64,000 nt of DNA from assembly GCA_031553495.1 (NCBI GenBank), contig JAVBLN010000007.1, positions 248,001 to 312,000 of the forward strand, read 5' to 3'. The position numbers were made by a program, and so were the translations under genes. The notes beneath the pieces were generated by a model that searched no databases, was not told the DNA's origin, and saw only the letters and a program-made list of their open reading frames with translations. This document shows positions 18,287-27,006 of this stretch, piece after piece; the stretch's first letter is position 1; every line of letters begins with the position of its first letter. This DNA is from Pinibacter sp031553495. GTDB taxonomy: Bacteria > Bacteroidota > Bacteroidia > Chitinophagales > Chitinophagaceae.

Positions 18287-19561
18287 ATGAACATTCTTAT
18301 ACTTGGTTCGGGAGGCAGGGAGCACGCTCTGGCCTGGAAGCTGTCGCAGAGTAACAAATGCACAAGACTTTTTATTGCACCAGGCAATGCCGGTACATCG
18401 TTATGCGGTACCAATGTAAATATTTCGGCAACAGATTTTGAGACTATAAAAAAATTCTGCGATGCCAATAACGTGGAAATGATAGTTGTTGGCCCTGAAG
18501 ATCCTTTAGTGAAAGGCATTTACGATTATTTTAAATTGAATAGTTCTGCCATTACAGTTATTGGTCCATCACAAGAAGGCGCCAAACTGGAAGGCAGTAA
18601 AGCATACGCGAAAGCTTTTATGCAGCGTCACGATATTCCCACGGCGGCCTATGCGGAATTTGATGCATCCAATTATGAAGAGGGCGTTACCTATCTCAAA
18701 GAGCATACATTGCCGGTTGTATTGAAAGCAGACGGATTAGCTGCAGGGAAAGGCGTACTCATCTGCCAAACACACGAAGAAGCCCTTTCTGAATTTGAGC
18801 AAATGATCCGCCGGAATAAATTTGGAGAAGCCTCCAAAAAAGTAGTGGTAGAGCAGTTTTTAGATGGGATTGAACTAAGCGTGTTCGCATTGACGGATGG
18901 TAATAATTATGTATTGTTGCCCGAAGCCAAAGATTACAAAAGAATAGGCGAAGGCGACACAGGACTGAACACCGGCGGAATGGGAGCCGTTAGCCCTGTG
19001 CCTTTTGCTGATGATACGTTCATGAGAAAAGTTGTTAACAGAATCGTGAAACCCACAATTGACGGGCTTTACAAAGAAAATATCGCCTACAAAGGATTTG
19101 TATTTTTCGGATTAATAAAAGTGGGCGAAGATCCGTTTGTAATTGAATATAATTGCCGCATGGGCGATCCGGAAACGGAAGTGGTAATACCGCGTCTAAA
19201 AAATGATCTTGTTGAACTGTTTATTGACACACATAACAACAAGCTTGAAGATGTAAAAATAGAACATGACGATCGTGTAGCATGTACTGTGATGGCTGTA
19301 AGCGGAGGTTATCCCGGCGATTACAAAAAGGGATTCGGAATAAAAGGCCTGCAAAACAATGAATCCGCGGATACGTTTATTTTTCATGCAGGAACACAAT
19401 TGCACAATGAAAATGTTGTAACAGCCGGTGGACGTGTATTGTGCGCCACATCGTATGGCAGTTCCGTAAAAGACGCTATTTCAAAATCGATGGAAGCGCT
19501 TAATGGCATTACATTTGATAATATGTATTACAGAAAGGATATTGGGTATGAATTTGTGTAG
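18287..19561 (+). CDS. purD: Phosphoribosylamine--glycine ligase (GAR synthetase)
   Basis: The protein has 424 residues, the standard length. It joins phosphoribosylamine and glycine using ATP, the second step of de novo purine synthesis. The N-domain starts MNILILGSGGREHALAWKL. The ATP-grasp core shows VVLKADGLAAGKGV and VVEQFLDGIELSVFALTDG. KDYKRIGEGDTGLNTGGMGAVSPVP is the PurD signature, and VIEYNCRMGDPETEVVIPRL carries metal-binding residues. The C-domain includes VMAVSGGYPGDYKKG. It is monocistronic by position: a repeat-rich gap follows and a gap of about 260 bp without recognisable features precedes it. Confidence 0.96.
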   Translation: MNILILGSGGREHALAWKLSQSNKCTRLFIAPGNAGTSLCGTNVNISATDFETIKKFCDANNVEMIVVGPEDPLVKGIYDYFKLNSSAITVIGPSQEGAKLEGSKAYAKAFMQRHDIPTAAYAEFDASNYEEGVTYLKEHTLPVVLKADGLAAGKGVLICQTHEEALSEFEQMIRRNKFGEASKKVVVEQFLDGIELSVFALTDGNNYVLLPEAKDYKRIGEGDTGLNTGGMGAVSPVPFADDTFMRKVVNRIVKPTIDGLYKENIAYKGFVFFGLIKVGEDPFVIEYNCRMGDPETEVVIPRLKNDLVELFIDTHNNKLEDVKIEHDDRVACTVMAVSGGYPGDYKKGFGIKGLQNNESADTFIFHAGTQLHNENVVTAGGRVLCATSYGSSVKDAISKSMEALNGITFDNMYYRKDIGYEFV

Positions 19562-19713
19562 AGCGATGGAGAATGTGAAAATGTGCTGATTTGAAAATTT
19601 CAAAATGATGAGGTTTAACATAGCATGTTAAACCGGGCAAACCGAATTAATGCGAAAAAGTGATGGCTGCCGAACCTGGAATTCATTAATTCAATAATTC
19701 GATAGTTCAGTAT
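19562..19713. other. Start of purD-mreB gap
   Basis: No gene is seen. AT-rich 8-bp units (19565-19610) are followed by ATTCATTAATTCAATAATTC units next to the modular repeat at 19714. Confidence 0.5.
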
Positions 19714-19790
19714 AGTACCGGCATTAGTTTTTCATGGCGTCATTGTTGCGTCGCATTTCGTTCATCTGTAGTATTTCATGGCAGCGGTGG
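19714..19790 (-). repeat. Modular intergenic repeat, copy 9 (L2-C2-R2-like)
   Basis: Reverse orientation, second type, with L2 and the GATGAACGAAA linker well conserved and a slightly changed right end (GCCATGAAAAACTAATGCC). Confidence 0.85.
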
Positions 19791-19844
19791 GCTTTATAAA
19801 CAAAGTTTTACAATTAACTCAACCAGCTACGAAAAGAGGAAAAT

Positions 19845-19995
19845 GAGTTTGAAAATATGCTGATTTGAAAATTTGAAAATGCGGCAGGATAAGCATTATT
19901 CTTTTGTTTGAACAACCCTGGTAATATGGAAATGTGAAAAATGTGATGATTCCTTCCATTAATCGATAATTCGATGATTCAATAATTCGATTTTG
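19845..19995. repeat. AT-rich 8-bp composite repeat plus ATAATTCG octamers
   Basis: ATTTGAAA-type octamers, a spacer containing TTTTGTTTGAACAACCCTGGT, AATGTGAA-type octamers, then ATAATTCG / ATGATTCA octamers that run into the mreB promoter. Confidence 0.65.
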
Positions 19996-19997
19996 CT

Positions 19998-20027
19998 TTG
20001 TCAATCGGAATATTTACATCAAATTTG
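19998..20027 (+). promoter_or_regulatory. Probable mreB promoter
   Basis: TTG at 19998-20000, exactly 19 nt, then CAAATTTG (one mismatch to TAnnTTTG) at 20020-20027. The start site near 20032 would leave a leader of about 30 nt and supports the ATG at 20064. Confidence 0.5.
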
Positions 20028-20063
20028 CAAACGTTAATTTTTCAAAATTCTGACTCTTACAAA

Positions 20064-21089
20064 ATGGGCCTTTTTAATTTTTTTACTCAAGAAATAGCAA
20101 TTGATCTGGGTACAGCGAACACCCTTATCATACATAATGATGAAGTAGTTGTAAATGAACCTTCAATAGTGGCGCTGGACCGCAACAATCCGAAGACTGT
20201 TCTGGCTGTTGGCAAGCGGGCCCTTATGATGCATGAAAAAACTCACGAAAGTATTCGTACCATTCGTCCGTTGAAAGACGGTGTTATAGCCGACTTCAAT
20301 GCCGCCGAATTGATGCTGCGCGAAATGATAAAAATGGTTTATCCCAAAAAACCGATTTTTTCTCCAAGCTGGCGTATGATGATCTGTATCCCATCCAGTA
20401 TAACAGAAGTGGAGAAGCGTGCCGTTCGCGACAGTGCCGAACAAGCCGGAGCTAAAGAAGTTTACCTGCTTCACGAACCAATGGCCGCGGCGCTTGGTAT
20501 AGGTATAGATGTGGAAGAACCAGTGGGCAATATGATCATTGATATTGGAGGCGGTACCACAGGAATAACCGTTATAGCTTTAGCAGGCATAGTATGTGAT
20601 CAAAGTATACGTATTGCAGGCGACGAATTTACCGCCGACATTATGGAAGCGCTTCGCCGTTATCATAGCCTGCTGATAGGCGAACGTACCGCCGAGCAAA
20701 TTAAAATCCAGATAGGTGCCGCATTGAAAGACCTTGATAATCCGCCGGATGATTTACCTGTAAATGGTCGTGATCTTGTAACAGGTATTCCAAAACAAAT
20801 TATGGTAAGCTACCAGGAAATAGCTGAAGCGCTGGATAAATCAATTTTTAAAATAGAAGAAGCGATTCTGAAAGCGCTTGAAACTACGCCTCCTGAGCTT
20901 GCTTCGGATATTTACCGCCGCGGGTTGTACCTTACAGGTGGTGGCGCGCTGCTACGCGGCCTTGATAAAAGACTGGCACAAAAAATTAAACTGCCCGTGC
21001 ATATTGCCGACGATCCCTTAAAGAGCGTTGTTCGTGGCACAGGCATTGCTTTAAAACATTATGATCGCTATCCATTTGTAATGAGATAA
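20064..21089 (+). CDS. mreB: Rod shape-determining protein MreB
   Basis: The protein has 341 residues. It is a bacterial actin homologue forming membrane-associated filaments that direct lateral wall synthesis. ATG 20064 is chosen because MGLFNFFTQEIAIDLGTANTLI is the usual N-terminus; the frame upstream is promoter and repeat sequence. Actin-fold nucleotide motifs are present: phosphate-1 (DLGTANT), phosphate-2 (IDIGGGTTGITVIAL) and the adenosine-motif region (LYLTGGGALLRGLDKRL). The PSSITEVEKRAVRDSAEQAGA signature is intact. It heads the shape cluster mreB-mreC-mreD and continues after one inserted gene with mrdA-rodA. Confidence 0.96.
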   Translation: MGLFNFFTQEIAIDLGTANTLIIHNDEVVVNEPSIVALDRNNPKTVLAVGKRALMMHEKTHESIRTIRPLKDGVIADFNAAELMLREMIKMVYPKKPIFSPSWRMMICIPSSITEVEKRAVRDSAEQAGAKEVYLLHEPMAAALGIGIDVEEPVGNMIIDIGGGTTGITVIALAGIVCDQSIRIAGDEFTADIMEALRRYHSLLIGERTAEQIKIQIGAALKDLDNPPDDLPVNGRDLVTGIPKQIMVSYQEIAEALDKSIFKIEEAILKALETTPPELASDIYRRGLYLTGGGALLRGLDKRLAQKIKLPVHIADDPLKSVVRGTGIALKHYDRYPFVMR

Positions 21090-21193
21090 GCGTTCGCGGG
21101 AATTAGATTCTGAAGTTAGTGGGAAGAAATGTTATATGTTCACCGGCTTCTCTTCTAATTCCTGATTTCTAATTCAAATTTCTTTTCTCGCAT

Positions 21194-22045
21194 ATGCGTA
21201 ACATTTTTCTGTTCATTAGGCGATACTCAAATTTTCTGTTGTTCCTGGTGCTACAGATTACATCGTTATCATTTCTGTTTAGGTTCAATAAATACCACGA
21301 ATCCATATTTATGGGTATTTCCAGCGAGATAACCGGAAGAATTAATGAGAAATACAATAATGTTGAATATTACTTTCAACTGAAAAAAACAAACGAGGCT
21401 TTAATGCAGGAGAACCTGCATTTGCGCCAGCTTCTGAAGGATAATTATGAAAGCTACGACACAACCCATCAAATAGTGGTGGATTCTATTCGTATAGACA
21501 GCGTTCTTAAATTTCGCAAATACCAGTATTACTCAGCGAAAGTTGTTGGAAATTTTACTTCCACGCAAACCAATTATTTTATGCTTCACAGGGGGGCCGG
21601 CCAGGGAATAAGACCGGATATGGCAGTGATTGGCCCTCAGGGAATTGTAGGAAGAGTAGTAAATGTGAGCGATAATTTTTGTACAGTAATGAGTTTGCTG
21701 AACCGCCAGTTTAAAGTAGATGCCAAACTTAAGAAAACCGGCGACAGAGGCCGGGTGGAATGGGATGGGGTAAATCCGCAATATGTTTTGCTGAAGAATA
21801 TTCCTAAAAGCGCTGCCATTGCCAAAGGCGATTCTGTGCTTACTAGCGATCTTTCTTCTATCTTTCCTCCTAATATAATGGTGGGAACAATTAGCGAAAT
21901 AGTAAATGACCCAAGCAGTAATTTTTATACTTTGAAGTTGAAAACAGCTACTAATTTTTTCAATGTTCAATATGTTAGTATAGTCGAAAATCTGCAACTG
22001 GAAGAACGTAAAAAACTGGAAGAAGCAACTCAAAAAAGCCAATGA
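21194..22045 (+). CDS. mreC: Rod shape-determining protein MreC
   Basis: The protein has 283 residues. It is a bitopic membrane protein that links MreB to the periplasmic wall enzymes. It has an N-terminal TM segment (FLLFLVLQITSLSFLF, about 14-29), a coiled-coil-like stretch (LKKTNEALMQENLHLRQLLK) and then the MreC beta domain with HRGAGQGIRPDMAVIGPQGIVGRVVNVSDNF and KGDSVLTSDLSSIFPPNIMVGTI. The length is typical. Its stop overlaps the mreD start by four bases (ATGA), so translation is likely coupled. Confidence 0.94.
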   Translation: MRNIFLFIRRYSNFLLFLVLQITSLSFLFRFNKYHESIFMGISSEITGRINEKYNNVEYYFQLKKTNEALMQENLHLRQLLKDNYESYDTTHQIVVDSIRIDSVLKFRKYQYYSAKVVGNFTSTQTNYFMLHRGAGQGIRPDMAVIGPQGIVGRVVNVSDNFCTVMSLLNRQFKVDAKLKKTGDRGRVEWDGVNPQYVLLKNIPKSAAIAKGDSVLTSDLSSIFPPNIMVGTISEIVNDPSSNFYTLKLKTATNFFNVQYVSIVENLQLEERKKLEEATQKSQ

Positions 22046-22575
22046 GTATTACACTAAAAAATATTATCCGATTTATACTGTTTATCCTGGTCCAGGTATT
22101 TGTACTGCACAAAGTGCCGCCATTGCATGAACTGATCGTGCCTTATGTATATTTTTTGTATATAATTTGGCTACCTTTCAAAATTTCACGCTCGGCCATT
22201 ATGTTTGTGGCATTTGCTTTTGGCCTTTCACTTGACTATTTTCTAAAAACTCCCGGTTTACATGCGTCGGCCTGTGTTTTAATTGCTTATATACGCCCGT
22301 TTTTAATTAATGTGCTTATTTCCCAGGAAGGCGCTGATGCCAATTACACTTCTCCATCCATTACCAGTATGGGTTGGGCTCCTTATGCCACTTACGTGGT
22401 AATTTTAACGCTCATCCATAATATATACCTGGTTCTGCTGGAATGGTTGCAATTTGGCAGTTTCTTTTATTTTGTTGGGAAAGTGTTGGCAACTTCGGCT
22501 GTTAGCCTGTTGCTGATACTAATAGCAGAATTATTATTTAACAGAAAGGAAAAATTCAGGACGAATACAGCTTAA
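22042..22575 (+). CDS. mreD: Rod shape-determining protein MreD
   Basis: The protein has 177 residues with about five membrane helices, and it starts inside the mreC stop (ATGA overlap). Sequence identity to MreD is weak, as usual for this family, but size, topology and position immediately after mreC make the assignment safe. It begins with a helix ending HKVPPLHELIVPYVYFLY, as in Bacteroidota MreD. It acts with MreC in the elongasome. A modular repeat follows about 95 bp after the stop and marks the point where the otherwise contiguous cluster is interrupted. Confidence 0.88.
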   Translation: MSITLKNIIRFILFILVQVFVLHKVPPLHELIVPYVYFLYIIWLPFKISRSAIMFVAFAFGLSLDYFLKTPGLHASACVLIAYIRPFLINVLISQEGADANYTSPSITSMGWAPYATYVVILTLIHNIYLVLLEWLQFGSFFYFVGKVLATSAVSLLLILIAELLFNRKEKFRTNTA

Positions 22576-22668
22576 TAAAATAAGCTGTACAAAATGGCGC
22601 AACATTGGTATTAAATTATATGTATACTACACGCTGTATAAATTTGAGCATGAATACTTCAACTTGAC

Positions 22669-22778
22669 GAATAGCATTACTGCCGTACAAGTGAGTGACA
22701 CAACGATGCTTAATAGTAGCAATACCGCTGATGCACAAAAAAACATTGCACTTTTTATGCTGCGTAAAGTATAAAGTG
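22669..22778 (+). repeat. Modular intergenic repeat, copy 10 (L1-C1-R1 with tail)
   Basis: A full-length copy with the tail TTGCACTTTTTATGCTG then CGTAAAGTATAAAG. It lies on the left side of the GT39 gene, inverted relative to copy 11 on the right side. Confidence 0.9.
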
Positions 22779-23134
22779 TTTGGTTTTTAATTAAAGCAAT
22801 CAAACGTTTTTTATTTAAATTTCGCTACTTCAAATTACGTTCCTGCAGTTTTCACCTTGCCATCAACTAATCCATTTTTGAAAATGGATATGAGCAACAT
22901 ATACCCCTAACTCAAAATGCAAAAGCTATAACATGCTTATGCAAACTATAGATCAACAACAGATTGCCAAGAAAAGCTGTTTTTTTATTTTGCAATTGCG
23001 TAGGGTTTTATGTTGAAATGCGACTACTGCGCAATGCCGGTGTAGAAAAAAGCTTGAACAAAACAATCTTTTCCTATGTCATTTAAATACAAAGAACTTG
23101 CTGTTATTAACCCATTAATTGGTTGAGATTAGAA
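22779..23134. other. Gene-free leader of the GT39 gene
   Basis: No gene is recognised in this AT-rich stretch, and no convincing promoter or riboswitch is visible. Confidence 0.4.
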
Positions 23135-24520
23135 ATGGAGAACAAGAAACGGATTTTTACATTAGTTATTGCCGGGTTATTTATTCTTAACCTTTTGCAG
23201 GCAGGCTTTACGGAATTGCTGGATGATGAAGCATATTACTGGCTATACTCACAACATCCCGACTGGGGATACTATGACCACCCTCCTATGGTGGCATGGA
23301 TGATTAAGGCGGGTTGTACCGTTTTTAATAATATAATCGGGATCAGGATTTTGCCGGTCATTTTTGTTACGGGTTGTATTTATATAATGTATAAGCTTCA
23401 AAAACCCGTGAAACCATTGCTGTTGCTTATTATACTTCTTTCAACAGGCCTTATACATTATGGGGCGATTTTTGCAGTGCCCGACCTGCCGCTTGTGTTT
23501 TTTACCGCATGTTTTTTGTGGCTGTATGCCGGTTTTTTGAAAAAAGAAACCTGGTTAAACACACTGTTGCTGGGAGTATGCATGGCCGCGTTATTATATA
23601 GTAAATATCATGGCGTATTGCTGATATTCTTTTGCATAATGGCAAATCCCAAACTGTTATTAAACAAAAAATTTTGGATTGCATGTGTTTTCGGGGCCAT
23701 TTTATTTTTCCCTCATTTGTACTGGCAATATGAAAATGGGTTCCCTTCGTTACAGTACCATTTGGTAGAGCGCCGCTATAAAGGATACCATTACTCCCGC
23801 ACTACAGATTATATTTTGGGACAGTTATTTTTATTTGGACCATTGATTGCCTGGATGATTTTTTATGCGGCGTTTAAGCAAAAATCTAATGGCGATGTGT
23901 GGATACGAACATTAAAATGGATAGTAAACGGCGTGCTCGGATTCTTTTTCCTAACCACTTTCAAGGGGCGCATTGAGCCTAATTGGACAGTGATAGCGCT
24001 AATTCCGGCCATACTGCTGTTGCACTATTATCTTGACAAGACGCCGCGAATGGAAAGAATTTTGCGTTTACTACTGCCGTTTTCCCTGGCAGCTATATTT
24101 TTGGTAAGAGCGGCTATGATATGGGATATTTCCGGCAATACAATTCCTATTGGAAGGGAGTTTCATAACAATAAAGAATGGACGGGAACCATAAAAACAA
24201 AAGCCAATGATTACCCTGTATATTTTCTAAACTCATTCCAGATGGCATCCAAGTATACATATTATCAGCAAATGCCGGCTACCTCATACAACACTAATAT
24301 TTACCGTAATAATCAGTTTGATCTGTGGAAGCCTGAGTTGTCGTGGCAGCAGGATTCCGTATTGGCAGTAAGCACCAGGTTCCTTTGTACCGACCAGGAT
24401 TCTGTTATAACCTGGAAGGGAAAGCTTTACTACAAAATGTTTGCGAATCCTAATGTTTCCGAAGACAAAAGTTTATTTAAAACATTGCCTCCGCGAAAGA
24501 TGGTAGTGCCGTTTTTTTAA
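23135..24520 (+). CDS. GT39-family (PMT/ArnT-like) membrane glycosyltransferase
   Basis: The protein has 461 residues. ATG 23135 is preferred over an in-frame TTG 12 bp upstream. It is a polytopic membrane protein with the GT39/ArnT loop signature: LDDEAYYWLYSQHPDWGYYDHPPMVAWMI after the first helix contains the catalytic-region Asp pair, and about 10 further helices follow. A soluble C-terminal domain of about 120 residues lies outside the membrane. Such enzymes move a sugar from a polyprenyl-phosphate donor to lipid or protein acceptors; donor and acceptor are unknown here. It sits between mreD and mrdA, and oppositely oriented modular repeats flank it. Confidence 0.82.
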   Translation: MENKKRIFTLVIAGLFILNLLQAGFTELLDDEAYYWLYSQHPDWGYYDHPPMVAWMIKAGCTVFNNIIGIRILPVIFVTGCIYIMYKLQKPVKPLLLLIILLSTGLIHYGAIFAVPDLPLVFFTACFLWLYAGFLKKETWLNTLLLGVCMAALLYSKYHGVLLIFFCIMANPKLLLNKKFWIACVFGAILFFPHLYWQYENGFPSLQYHLVERRYKGYHYSRTTDYILGQLFLFGPLIAWMIFYAAFKQKSNGDVWIRTLKWIVNGVLGFFFLTTFKGRIEPNWTVIALIPAILLLHYYLDKTPRMERILRLLLPFSLAAIFLVRAAMIWDISGNTIPIGREFHNNKEWTGTIKTKANDYPVYFLNSFQMASKYTYYQQMPATSYNTNIYRNNQFDLWKPELSWQQDSVLAVSTRFLCTDQDSVITWKGKLYYKMFANPNVSEDKSLFKTLPPRKMVVPFF

Positions 24521-24589
24521 TTCAAAATTCCAAAAGGAAGCACTCGGCATATTTTATATAGCATAAAAGGCGCAAAGATTTTTTTGTGG

Positions 24590-24657
24590 GGGACCGGCGG
24601 TAGTGCTACTATTAAGCATCGTTGTGTCACTCACTTGTGCGGTAGGAATGCTATTCA
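24590..24657 (-). repeat. Modular intergenic repeat, copy 11 (L1-C1-R1)
   Basis: A clean reverse copy, with tail traces before it (CATAAAAGGCGCAAAG). The 7-bp tract at 24660 abuts its left end. Confidence 0.9.
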
Positions 24658-24659
24658 GC

Positions 24660-24693
24660 GGGTTGTTGGTTGCAAGTTGCCGGTTGCCGGTGT
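24660..24693. repeat. 7-bp repeat tract (GCCGGTT units)
   Basis: Heptamers GTTGGTT, GCAAGTT, GCCGGTT, GCCGGTG immediately follow the left end of copy 11. Confidence 0.65.
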
Positions 24694-24728
24694 TTTGGTA
24701 TAAGCAAACTTTCAGAGCAAGAGAGGCA

Positions 24729-24794
24729 TTGAATCATCGAATCATTGAATTAATTAACAATTTTCAAATTCATTTTCACATTTCCACATTGCAC
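24729..24794. repeat. AT-rich 8-bp repeat tract
   Basis: TTGAATCA / TCGAATCA octamers followed by TTTTCAAA / TTTTCACA / TTTCCACA units. Confidence 0.55.
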
Positions 24795-24861
24795 CAGCCC
24801 ACTGAAAGATGTAAAAAAATAAATAATACTACCGATTTTATAACAGACCATTTCCTTCATT

Positions 24862-24869
24862 TACCTTTG
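24862..24869 (+). promoter_or_regulatory. -7 element (TACCTTTG) abutting the mrdA start
   Basis: An exact TAnnTTTG match that ends only four bases before the mrdA ATG. No TTG is at the ideal upstream distance. If active it would give a leaderless or nearly leaderless transcript. Confidence 0.45.
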
Positions 24870-24873
24870 TATT

Positions 24874-27006
24874 ATGTCCGTGTTCAACCAGTCGAGAAGT
24901 ACCGTAATCCGCTTAATATTTGTAGGTATTTTCATCATCATAATTGCACAATTGGTAAACCTTCAATTGTTTTCAGGGAAGTATAAACAACTAGCCTTTA
25001 ATAACGCTGTGTTCGCAAAAGTAGTGTATCCCAGCCGTGGCATAATTTTCGACCGTAAAGGGAAGGCCATACTTAATAACACGATTATGTACGATTTGGT
25101 GGTTACGCCCAACCAGGTGAAAAATGTGGATACGGCATTGCTTTGTAACCTGCTGCAAATTGATACTGCGGAGTTTAGAAAACGCCTGATTGAATGCATT
25201 TATAAAAACGGACGATACAGACCAACTGTATACAGAGACTTGCTGCCACCGGACTTATACGCGAAACTGGATGAAAACATGTGGAAGTTTCCCGGCTTCG
25301 ACCTGGTGGAAAGGCCGGTAAGAATTTATCCATTCAATACCGCGGCGCAAATTTTGGGATATATTGGAGAAGCCGATTCGGCTATAATAAAACGTTCCAA
25401 TAACTACTACAGGCTTGGCGATTATGTGGGTAGAAGCGGTCTTGAACAATACTATGAAAAAATTTTAATGGGGCAGCGCGGTGTTCAGTATATGATAAAA
25501 GACAACAAAAACCGCCTTGTAGGAAAATATGAAAACGGCATTTACGATACCGCTGCTATAGCCGGTAATAACCTGCGTACATACATTGATGTGGAAGTAC
25601 AACAGCTTGCCGAAAAGCTGTTAAAAAATAAGATAGGAGCGATAGTGGCGATTGAGCCGAAAACCGGAGGTGTGATTGCGATGGCCTCCGGTCCCGATTT
25701 TGATCCAAACATGCTAACCGGCCCCTACAAAGCATCTAACTATAGCAAGCTGGTAATGGATGCCGGTAAGCCATTATATAATAGGGCCATCAAAGGGGAA
25801 TATCCGCCCGGCTCTACATATAAGCCGCTTGGCGCACTCATAGGGCTTGATGAAGGTGTTTTAAATCCTAAAAGCAGTATCGGCTGCACAGGCGCCTATT
25901 ACGCATGCCGCCGCCCTGTAAGGTGTACGGAACACTGGGTGGGACACGCGGCCAATTTAAGAATAGCCATTGCCCAATCCTGCAACTCTTTTTTCTCCAA
26001 TGCTTTCAGGCTGGTGGTCGACAATCCTCAATACAAAAACCCGCGAATAGGCCTGACAAAATGGAAAGAATACGCTAATGCGTTTGGCCTCGGGCATCGG
26101 ACAGGTATAGATCTTCCCAGCGAGAATACCGGCAATATTCCGGATACTACCGCTTATGATAAAGAATACCGCGGTTCATGGAACTCCTGCACCATGGTAA
26201 CAATGGGAATCGGCCAGGATAAAATGCTGCTAACGCCTTTGCAAATAGCCAACTCAATCTGCATTGTAGCCAATAAGGGATATTACTATGTACCACATAT
26301 TGTGAAAACATATGATGGTGAAACAAAGGAAGATACTACCTTACACAAATACAGAAAAAAACATGAAGTGCTCACGCATATTTCCGACAGCGCCTATCAA
26401 ACTGTAATTGAAGGTATGCACGATGTAACCGTTGCGGGTACCGCGAAGCGCATTCCTAAAATTCCGGGGATTGATATATGTGCGAAAACCGGAACAGCGC
26501 AAAATAAAAAGGTTATTAATGGGAAAGTTGTGCCGCTTAAAGACCACTCTGTATTTGTGTGTTTTGCACCCAAAGATGATCCGAAAATCGCTGTAGCGGT
26601 AATAGTTGAAAATGGTGGATATGGCGCTACATGGGCCGGGCCTATGGCTTACCTGGTTGTAGAAAAATATCTTACAGACAGCTTGCGTGCAGACAGGTTG
26701 AAAGATGTGGAAAGAATTTCAAATGCTAATTTATTGCCATCCTATTTGCCTATAGAACAATTTAAACTGGATTCTATTTCGGCGTTCTACAGGTTCAGCT
26801 TAACTAAGGACAGTGCGCTTATACGCAGGTTTATTAAAGGATATTCAAAAATCACTACGGAAAGTGCAAAACCTGCGCCGGGCAAACAAAGTAACGATAA
26901 AGACAAAAATAAAAAACCAATGCCTGTAACCCACGTAAACCCAATGATGGAACCGAAAAAAGTAATTTTCTCAAAACCGGCAAATAATAATAATGAATCA
27001 GCGTAA
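24874..27006 (+). CDS. mrdA: Penicillin-binding protein 2 (elongasome transpeptidase)
   Basis: The protein has 710 residues. It is a class B PBP that cross-links peptidoglycan during side-wall growth, paired with RodA. Near the N-terminus is one TM anchor (FVGIFIIIIAQLVNLQLF), then a dimerisation domain with GIIFDRKGKAILNN, then the transpeptidase domain: active-site Ser314 and Lys317 (STYK), Ser369-Cys-Asn371 (SCN) and Lys538-Thr-Gly (KTGTAQ). The C-terminal 60 residues form a Lys/Pro-rich tail after the folded domain. It overlaps rodA by 14 bp. A -7 element directly abuts the start codon. Confidence 0.95.
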   Translation: MSVFNQSRSTVIRLIFVGIFIIIIAQLVNLQLFSGKYKQLAFNNAVFAKVVYPSRGIIFDRKGKAILNNTIMYDLVVTPNQVKNVDTALLCNLLQIDTAEFRKRLIECIYKNGRYRPTVYRDLLPPDLYAKLDENMWKFPGFDLVERPVRIYPFNTAAQILGYIGEADSAIIKRSNNYYRLGDYVGRSGLEQYYEKILMGQRGVQYMIKDNKNRLVGKYENGIYDTAAIAGNNLRTYIDVEVQQLAEKLLKNKIGAIVAIEPKTGGVIAMASGPDFDPNMLTGPYKASNYSKLVMDAGKPLYNRAIKGEYPPGSTYKPLGALIGLDEGVLNPKSSIGCTGAYYACRRPVRCTEHWVGHAANLRIAIAQSCNSFFSNAFRLVVDNPQYKNPRIGLTKWKEYANAFGLGHRTGIDLPSENTGNIPDTTAYDKEYRGSWNSCTMVTMGIGQDKMLLTPLQIANSICIVANKGYYYVPHIVKTYDGETKEDTTLHKYRKKHEVLTHISDSAYQTVIEGMHDVTVAGTAKRIPKIPGIDICAKTGTAQNKKVINGKVVPLKDHSVFVCFAPKDDPKIAVAVIVENGGYGATWAGPMAYLVVEKYLTDSLRADRLKDVERISNANLLPSYLPIEQFKLDSISAFYRFSLTKDSALIRRFIKGYSKITTESAKPAPGKQSNDKDKNKKPMPVTHVNPMMEPKKVIFSKPANNNNESA

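Noticed and set aside
24603..24986. Open frame spanning a repeat copy and the start of mrdA
   Set aside because: It is composed of reverse repeat, heptamers and AT-rich octamers, and overlaps the well-supported mrdA start.
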